A stretch of 64,000 nt of DNA from Kitagawia praeruptora (taxonomy: Eukaryota > Streptophyta > Magnoliopsida > Apiales > Apiaceae), in the NCBI GenBank assembly GCA_037693485.1, contig CM075352.1, positions 162,943,501 to 163,007,500 of the forward strand, in the 5' to 3' direction. A model generated the notes under the pieces. That model made no database searches and was not told where the DNA came from. It saw only the letters and a list, made by a program, of their open reading frames with translations. This document shows, in pieces, positions 57,324-64,000 of this stretch. The number at the start of each line of letters is the position of its first letter. The stretch's first letter is position 1. The position numbers and the translations under genes were made by a program.

Positions 57324-58825
57324 CTTATCACCACTCGGTTAAGCATTAATGATTGTGTGCCACTCATTGATAAAATATCTGCAAGGATTTTTTGTTGGAC
57401 TAATATATTCCTATCTTGGCTGGTCGAACACAACTTATTCGAGCTGTCCTCTTCTCTATTCAAAGCTACTGGACTAACCATTTCTTGTTGCCAGGTAATA
57501 TTCACAAGAAGTTGCAGAGTTTATTTACTAGGTTTTTATGGAATGGTGACAGCAATAAAAAAGGTGGGGCTAAGGTTGCTTGGGATCACTTATGTGTGCC
57601 TCAGTCGGAAGGTGGTCTTAACCTTAAAAACCCTAACGACTGGAATAAGGTTCAAATTTTGCACCATCTATGTCGGGTTGTTAGATGTTCGAAGTCTATT
57701 GGGGTTCAATGGGTGTGGAATACTGCCCTTAAACGCAATCATTTTTGGACCATGGAAATTCCTACAGATTGCTCTTGGATTTGGAAGCGTATTTTAAAGC
57801 TACGACCCTTGGCTCGTTCCTTTTTGATATTCAAAATAGGGAATGGCCAGGGGACTTCACTGTGGTTTGATCCTTGGTGGAACAACACTTGCCTGGCTCG
57901 AAAAAACTCAGACTTAATCATTCGACAGTGTGGTTTAAATGCTCAATCTACGGTTAACTGTCTTTTATCATCTGGGACTTGGATCTTGCCTAGGCCTACA
58001 CAACATCTTCATCACATCAACCCTGGATTGAGTACCTGGTTACATGAATTTGTTCCACCTGCTTTTGATCTTCACAAACATGACTCTGTCTTATGGACAA
58101 ATATCAGCCTTCACAAGATTAAAATCTGGCACATCTGGGACTCTATTAGGACTCGACTTCCTGAGGTCCCCTGGCACTCGTTTGTTTGGCATAAGCTGAA
58201 GGTTTTACGGTATGCTCATTTAGCCTGGTTGTTGTGTCTTGGCAGGCTGCCGACACTTCATAGGCTTGCTTCCTTTGGAATTGTATCATCTCAGCAATGC
58301 TATCTATGTGTAGGAGGTGTTGAGACTCATGATCACCTCTTCTCCTCATGCCCTTATGCTTATTTCATTTTGAAGAAGCTCTCGGGTATTCTGCAAATTA
58401 CTCTGGTTGCTGGACCTTGGATAGAGGTTTTGACTGCATAAACACCACAGAAGTTTAGCTCTGTTAGTTGCCCCAGACTTTTTGTTACCACCTGTGGCGC
58501 GAAAGAAATGCAAGGGCTCATGACAATGGCTATTTCGGTCCTACGAGGCTGTTAACCGGAATTATGGTGGATGTGAAGACCAAATGTAACTCTTCAAGTT
58601 GGTTTAATAGTAGTACTCGCATAGATACATTTTGTACTTGGTTTGATCTTTAGTTTGTTTTGTTTTGGGTTGTTCTGCCCTTAGTTGCTCTCTTTTAGCA
58701 ATCTTTCCTGTCTTAGATAGTTTTGATTGCTCTTAGATAGTCCGATCTATGTATCTCATAGAACAAGGGTAAATCCCTGTATATTTTTTCTTCTTTAATA
58801 TATTTAACAATTAGCAAAAAAAATA
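57324..58825 (+). mobile_element. 5'-truncated L1-type LINE
   Basis: Flanked by a perfect 12 bp duplication AATAATGTGGCT (57312-57323 and 58826-58837) and ending in an A-rich tail AGCAAAAAAAAT. It holds only the C-terminal part of ORF2. The 5' truncation is typical of incomplete target-primed reverse transcription. Confidence 0.93.
57330..58653 (+). pseudogene. LINE ORF2 C-terminal part (RT thumb region and zf-RVT)
   Basis: Starts in LITTRLSINDCVPLIDKISA, shifts frame near 57412, then reads AGRTQLIRAVLFSIQSYWTN, FLWNGDSNKKGGAKVAWDHL and the zinc-binding LLCLGRLPTLHRLASF...CYLC...ETHDHLF, with a stop at 58441. A further shifted piece (LWRERNARAHDNGYFGP) ends at 58653. The sequence parallels the LINE at 39057 (for example FWTNHFVLPNSVH there against YWTNHFLLPGNIH here), so it is the same broad family but a different subfamily. 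Confidence 0.9.
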
Positions 58826-58845
58826 AATAATGTGGCTAAATACTA

Positions 58846-59115
58846 CTCCCTCCGTCCGTCCCAATTCTTTACATTTTCAATTTTGGGATGTCCCTCCCAA
58901 TTCTTTACATTTCTAAACTTTCCAAAAATAGTAAAGTTTTAACCTTTAAACAAATAAAAAAGATCGACCACTTTCCTCCATCTTTCTAATCTATTACTTA
59001 AATACTGATAGGTCCCACAATTTTACTCACTTTTTTCTCTCCCCACTTACTTTTTTCTCCTTTCTTAATCTCCGTGCCCAACCTAATTGTAAAGAATTGG
59101 GAGGAACGAAGGGAG
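58846..59115. mobile_element. Stowaway-type MITE
   Basis: CTCCCTCCGTCCGTCCCAAT at the left and ATTGGGAGGAACGAAGGGAG at the right, flanked by TA (58844-58845, 59116-59117). Internal mirrored copies of CCCAATTCTTTACA. Non-coding. Confidence 0.9.
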
Positions 59116-59603
59116 TAACATTCATCAAAACTTAGTTTTGGTCGCACTATTTATTGGTAAATCGTGGCAAAAAGTTTTGGTATGGCCACATTCTATAATT
59201 TTGTGTGGTCGTTTCTATGTTATATACACTATTAAATAACTGATTTTAGTCACTAATAATTGTAGAAACTATAGTTGTGGCTAAAACCTTGTTTTATAGA
59301 ATTTTTGTAATATATAGTGTTGCTAAAGGATAGTAATAGTCACACACACTTAACTAAATTATACAAGGTTTTATTTGTATAATAAATGATCAATAATAAA
59401 TAATATTACCAAAATGCCAAAATTGAAACACAACGCTATTTTAAAATTCAAACACTTAGCCATACATAATCCATCACCAAACTAAATAGCAACATAATTA
59501 ATGTAATAGCTAAGACGAATCCATACATAATCCATCACCAAACTAAAACCACAAAATTCTTAATTTGTTTTTTCCTCATTTCCTGTTATTTTGAGGAGTT
59601 CAT

Positions 59604-60422
59604 TTATGTATCATATGCGTAAAAGTTCATTGCCTCAAACGGAGCATTGTAGAGAATACTGACAAAATTTCCCTTCCAAAATCCTTTCAGCCCTTGAGAA
59701 GCCACTAGTACAAACTGGACCTATTGCGTCGGTCAAATTGACCTATAGCGTCGGTCAAATGGCGTAGTATATGCAGGGGACGCTATAGGTATAGGCCTAT
59801 AGCGTCGGTTAAAATGGCGACGCTGAATGTCTGCTATTGCGTCGGTCGTTTAAATAACCGACGCTAAAGGTCTGCTTTAGGAGTCGGTTTTTTAAATGAC
59901 TGACGCTAAAAGTCTCCTATAGGCGTCGATTTTTTAAAGACCGACGCTAAAAGTCTCCTATAGGCGTCGATTTTTTAAAGACCGACGCTAAAAGTGTGCT
60001 TTAGGCGTCGGTCATTTAAATGACCGACGCTAAAAGTGTGCTTTAGGTGTCAGTCATTTAAATGACCGATGCTAAAAGTGTGCTTTAGGTGTTAGTCACT
60101 TAAACAACCGACGCTAAAAGTATGATTTAAGGCTATACCTATAGCGTCGCCTTTTAATGGGCGACGCTATAGGCTATACCTATAGCGTCGGTTGATGCAA
60201 ACAACCGACGCCATAGCTTCTGGCAGAAGTCAATAAGCGTCGGTTAAATCAAACAACCGACGCAATAGATAAAGGGGCGACGCTATAGGTCAGTAACCGA
60301 CGCTATAGGTGGCGACGCAATAGGTCCAGTTTGTACTAGTGAGCTCCTATTGACTTCATTAGCTCAATGAGATTCTTCTATTTACCGCGAAACATGTACT
60401 CAAGCATAGCAACAAAAGTCCT
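59604..60422 (-). pseudogene. BTL-type mitochondrial adenine nucleotide carrier fragment, split by a CACTA-D element
   Basis: The minus strand reads LEYMFRGK, a stop, KNLIELMKSIGASQGLKGFW and KGNFVSILYNAPFEAMNFYA then YDT and a stop. The block G-L-K-G-F-W-K-G-N-x-V-x-I-L-x-x-A-P-F-x-A-x-N-F-Y-A-Y-D-T identifies the first repeat of plant BT1-like (BTL) mitochondrial carriers. The 639 bp element at 59703-60341 interrupts it at the codons around GAS. Only this one region is present, with two stops, so it is not functional. Confidence 0.75.
59703..60341. mobile_element. miniature CACTA, family D, 639 bp
   Basis: Ends CACTAGTACAAACTGGACC continuing TATTGCGTCG in both inverted copies (nearly perfect over about 30 bp), with a perfect AGC duplication (59700-59702 and 60342-60344). 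The interior is almost entirely GCGTCGGTC / GACCGACGC motifs in both orientations. No coding capacity. Confidence 0.93.
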
Positions 60423-60432
60423 GATACAACAT

Positions 60433-61110
60433 TAATGCCAAGAAATTAGGATCGTAGCAGGTAAATGGAATAATCGAAAGATGATACAGAGCTAAATGAA
60501 CCTTTAGACTGAATATTAAGTGCATCATAATTTAATTTGTAGACTTTGCTTCTATATTTACATCTTAAGCCTAAACTAGCTCGTTTCGGTCTTACTCATG
60601 TACATTTGTGAAATAACTACTTAAACCTGTATGTTTTGTGTAGGTTGACAAAAACCAGTTGGATATTAGACATCAACCACAATTGACATTCTAAACTGAA
60701 GTATCAAGCAATTTTTCTTGCTTACCAATCCAACCTGCAGCAAAAACACAGAAGCTATATACATGATATGCAGAGCTTGCTGCATAGAGAAGAAATCAAA
60801 TATTTGTGTCATACATACAAAAGATGAAATATTAGAATATTTCAACATACAAATGCAATTTAATTGTCATGAACAAAATTTCTTAAGACGACAAGGTTTG
60901 TTGCAATCACGACTCTCAAGTTCTTAACAGAGCATCACGACTAACCATATGAGGGCAATAATATTCTGAATTTTCAACATACTAGAAATAAATGCTTTGT
61001 CCGAACTGGACTGTCAAACGAGTTTTCAATTGTGTTATAAAGGAGCATGGTGTATATCTACATCCATTACATCATTCATCATAAATGTAATTCATCAATC
61101 ATATGTTGTG
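60433..61110. other. no gene recognised
   Basis: AT-rich, with a few exon-sized open stretches. No domain or family recognised. Confidence 0.45.
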
Positions 61111-61119
61111 TGCCTTGTC

Positions 61120-61620
61120 AAAATTTACTTTGCTATTATTTCTCGACAACAAAGCCAGCAACATATATACATTAGAGAAGCACAAAAACAAAGCCAGCAA
61201 CATATATGCAAATACCTTTAGTTTTTGAAGTAATCTAGCAACCTTCTTTGCTATTATTTTGCCACAACAAAGCCAGCAACATATATGCAAATACCTTTAG
61301 TTTTTGAAGTAATCCATCAACCTTATCTACTAACTTATCCACCTCTTGTATCTAAAACAAAGCCAAAAACATATATACATTAGAGAAGCAAAACAACAAG
61401 TCTTCACATTAATTAAAACAAGGCATGAAATCGCGCTTTTAAGTTTTCAGATGTAGGAACTAAAAAGTTTAAACACAATCCTAAAACCATAATCTAAAGC
61501 ACTTGTCAATTTTCCATCTTTCTAGAGGTTCCTCTATCATTACGACTAACCATATGAGCAGCAGTTGCCACGTGAGCAGCCCTTGGTGTTGGTGGTTCTC
61601 TAAATGGAGTAATTCAACAA
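61120..61620 (-). other. exon-like segments and a local duplication, not recognised
   Basis: The minus strand encodes PPTPRAAHVATAAHMVSRND (about 61605-61525) and IQEVDKLVDKVDGLLQKLK (about 61352-61296, donor AAG/GTATTT). The latter region, GCCAGCAACATATATGCAAA to TTTGAAGTAATC, is duplicated at about 61190-61250. It may be part of the same captured unit as the carrier fragment. Gene families not recognised. Confidence 0.35.
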
Positions 61621-61739
61621 TATTTATCACATCTCAATATCAAAATTACAGTTATCCGTTAAAATCAACAAGACACTTAATCGTAAGAAATAAAATGAAG
61701 GAACAAAGGCTCTTGGAACTCATATCAAATCATACATAG

Positions 61740-62015
61740 ATAAAAACACCACAATCTCTGTTTCACAACATACATTGGTGTGATCCCTACATCACTAGCA
61801 ACAGTAGCAAAAACACCACAAAAACACAAGTTAGCAAAAGTTCACAAGTTATCCATGGGACTTAATAAAAACAAACACAAAGATATATTGGCCCGTTAGA
61901 GGGAGGAGTTGAAGTACTTGGCAATATAAAACCCTCCAACATCATTTCGCATAAAAGATCAAATGTTCCTATACTAAAAAATTGACTATTATACAACTTT
62001 AGTATTAATAGAATA
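61740..62015. other. no gene recognised
   Basis: Short AT-rich stretch before the LINE start at about 62020. Confidence 0.45.
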
Positions 62016-62189
62016 GTTAGGAAAAATGCTCTCTTTTACATTAACCGGAAACAAGCACCTTTCTCAACGTTGACCATCCCTTTCATCACCTTACTCCACT
62101 CCACGCCTCTTACGATTCTCATTTTCTTAATCCCAGCAATCTCCTCTCTCATATAAACTTCTCAGCAATCTCGATCTGTCACCTTTCGG

Positions 62190-63924
62190 ATGGGTTCCCA
62201 GAACTTGGAAAACTCAGGTTCTATGAACTCCGACGAATTTATAGCTTTTATTCATCATAACCATGTAGCCCTGGCTCCTATTCAACACATCCAGATGCAA
62301 TTGGAAGCTGATAATGCATCTTTTGACACAAATGTGGTCATGGGTGAACCTCTTTCACCGGGAGGACAAGCACGAATGAGAGAGATCGATTTGATTTTAA
62401 ACGATGGGTCTATCCAGCCTGTTACTGGTCCCTTAAAGGAGGCTTCGACTAAATCATCTCATGTTGGTACAGTTGATAAAATGTCCTCACCTTCTGAAGC
62501 TAACTCCTTGGGTCAAAATGATGCTGAGCTCGGTAAAATTTCTCAACAAAATTTCTCAAATACATTACAAAAACTTCATGATATCCCTAAGAAATCTGTC
62601 TCTTGGAGCTCTATTGTCTCAAAAAATGTAATTGATTCGATTCCCTGTGTAATTGAAAATGTTGAAGTTGATATTACCTATAATTAATTAGGATGGGTCT
62701 GCTTCAGTTCAATTTCCAAAATAATATTTGGTTCGTGCTTAGAAATAGTGAGAAACTAGCATCATTAGCCACTTTATTGGGGGGAATTTTTCCTTTAAAT
62801 TTGTTAAGGAACAGGCTCAAAAAATCTGGCAAAACAGAGGATTAAATGGTGTATACTATAGCTCAAAAGGCTATTACACATTCCGATTTGATACGATGGA
62901 AGCAAGAAATACGGTTCTAAATTTGAATACGGTCCAAATGGCTGGTAAAACATTGTATTTGATGCCATGGATGGAAGGATCGAAATTTAAACGAAATGTG
63001 ATAAATAAGGTTCCATGCTGGATTCGTCTTGTCGATGTCCCATCCTCTCTTTAGTCAAAGGATAGCCTTTCTTCTATTGCTAGAGCTGCGGGAAAACCTC
63101 TTAAATTTGACGTGGCTACATCTAAGTTTGAGCCTCTTAAATATGCTAATGTTCAAGTAGAGTTGGCTTACTCTGCTCCTAGGCCGGACTATATCTGGGT
63201 AAATGTCTTGAACCTAGAAGGTGTTGAAGAGAAAGAAAAGATTGAAATTCAATATCCGCAATTGCCTTACTCTTGTAGTTTGTGCAAAGCATTTGGCCAC
63301 TCTATTACTCGATGTATTAACAATCCGAACAGGGTTAACAAGAAGCCTAGAAGAGATTATACTTCTCCCTCAACTTCGAATGCTGCAGCAACAAACACCG
63401 ATACGAATACTCATGATTCAAAGGCAGAGTATATGAAAAATATGGAGCTGGTTCCCTATGTAGTCAGTGAATTTTGTGGCTGTAATGTTGTCATGGATGA
63501 GGATGAAATTTTGAATGAACTTCAAAAGGAACAAGATAGCTTAGAAGAATTCGACAGAAATCCAATGAACCAAGCAACACGAAGTGAAAGCACTTTGTAT
63601 GTAAACCCGGTGGTTGAAAATGTATTGCCAATTGCTATTGATAATGGGTTTGCAGCACTTGAAGGAACTACCGAGGACCATATTGCAGAACAGATCAGAG
63701 AACATGTTGGTCTTTCTCCGGGTCAGAAGAGAAAGAAGGATACAAGACGTTCAGAGGTTATCACTCATTCTATAGTCATTGACCTTAATTCTCAGAATGG
63801 CCCTAGTATTCAGAAGCCCCCTAAGCCAAACAATAAGACAATTATTGATGCTGAGGGTTTTACAAAAGTTTCAAATAGGAAAAGCACCAGGTTGGCAGGT
63901 GTGTCAACAACTCAACGTTCTTAA
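62190..63924 (+). pseudogene. LINE ORF1: DUF4283 protein with zinc knuckle, disrupted
   Basis: Starts MGSQNLENSGSMNSDEFIAF and follows the 39251 copy closely (VMGEPLSPGGQARMREIDLI, SWSSIVSKNVID). It loses frame at 62685 (TAA). The DUF4283 middle (LNGVYYSSKGYYTFRFDTME, PCWIRLVDVP) is readable only with frameshifts between 62690 and 63060, including a TAG at about 63052. It recovers at 63112 and contains CSLCKAFGHSITRC. The final TAA overlaps the ORF2 ATG by one base (TAATG). Confidence 0.88.
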
Positions 63925-64000
63925 TGAATCTTGCAGTCTGGAATGTTAGAGGCCTAAATAATAAGGAATGAATATACGAAATGTTCTTGGAGTTAATGTA
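63924..64000 (+). pseudogene. LINE ORF2 start, partial
   Basis: MNLAVWNVRGLNNKE then TGA, the same endonuclease N-terminus as at 40953. A stop after 15 codons and the window edge prevent further reading. Confidence 0.8.

Larger units (their letters stand above)
57113..59335. mobile_element. possible CACTA-like remnant with TGTGGCTAAA motifs
   Basis: CACTACGTCAAATTTTGGCC starts at 57113, and GTGGCTAAA / TTTGGCCAC-like motifs recur at about 57140, 57294, 58832, 59170-59210 and 59275. A matching right end with the same flanking TCT was not found (the nearest TAGTG at about 59321 does not pair). Younger LINE and Stowaway insertions lie inside. Confidence 0.35.
62020..64000 (+). mobile_element. 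L1-type LINE, 5' part, cut by the window edge
   Basis: The 5' region starts AAAAATGCTCTC as in the 39 kb LINE. It contains a broken ORF1 (62190-63924) and the start of ORF2. The 3' part lies outside the window. Confidence 0.85.

Noticed and set aside
57113..59335. Complete CACTA element starting CACTACGTC
   Set aside because: No right end with a matching sequence and TCT duplication could be found; kept only as a low-confidence remnant.

Overview
The window is nuclear DNA from a flowering plant, probably a eudicot. It is AT-rich, has plant-type introns, carries CACTA, hAT, Stowaway, copia and L1-type LINE elements, and holds pieces of typical plant genes (plastid-type malate dehydrogenase, oxidosqualene cyclase, glutaminyl cyclase, CDKA). 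I cannot name the species. Almost all of it is transposon-derived. The only plausible intact host gene I see is a small two-exon gene for an 86-residue zinc-ribbon protein (minus strand, 45747-46075).

Layout. 1-3000: exon pieces of unrelated host genes, all on the minus strand (plastid-type MDH, importin-11-like, NPF/PTR transporter). 4745-18825: a 14.1 kb CACTA element (family A, TSD TGA) with a broken TNP2 transposase and a second multi-exon gene ending in a Ulp1-like protease domain. A second CACTA element (family B, 9884-14763, TSD AAG) sits inside an exon of that gene and carries an oxidosqualene cyclase exon. 18850-22720: a minus-strand TNP2 remnant split by a hAT element, then two kinds of tandem repeat, one with a 176 bp period. 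23500-26000: plus-strand exon pieces (DUF21, YL1/SWC2-like, glutaminyl cyclase). 26700-30116: minus-strand exon pieces, including three successive thymidylate kinase exons, next to one end of a family C CACTA element that holds a hAT insertion. 30500-32520: a CDKA exon joined to a family D CACTA remnant, then a hAT element. 33280-35250: foldback elements. 36395-37992: a gag-only copia-type LTR element (TSD GATAC). 39057-44602: a full-length but broken LINE. 45049-45359: a MITE. 46375-56740: a CACTA element (family C, TSD TAA) containing seven near-identical 721 bp repeats and a probable 3.4 kb Helitron with DnaJ and PRP43-like helicase pieces. 57113-60432: a 5'-truncated LINE, a Stowaway MITE, and a BTL-type mitochondrial carrier fragment split by a 639 bp family D CACTA. 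62020 to the end: the start of another LINE of the 39 kb family.

The elements can be ordered in time because many insert into one another and keep target site duplications. At least four CACTA families are present, each with its own subterminal motif (ACATCGGTT, TTACCTTAGGGTG, CAGACAACG, GCGTCGGTC). The most unusual structure is the 721 bp array. It multiplies family C subterminal motifs, and six of its seven units also carry a G-box joined to a double telo-box. Gene assignments come from recognising protein motifs by eye; no database search was possible.
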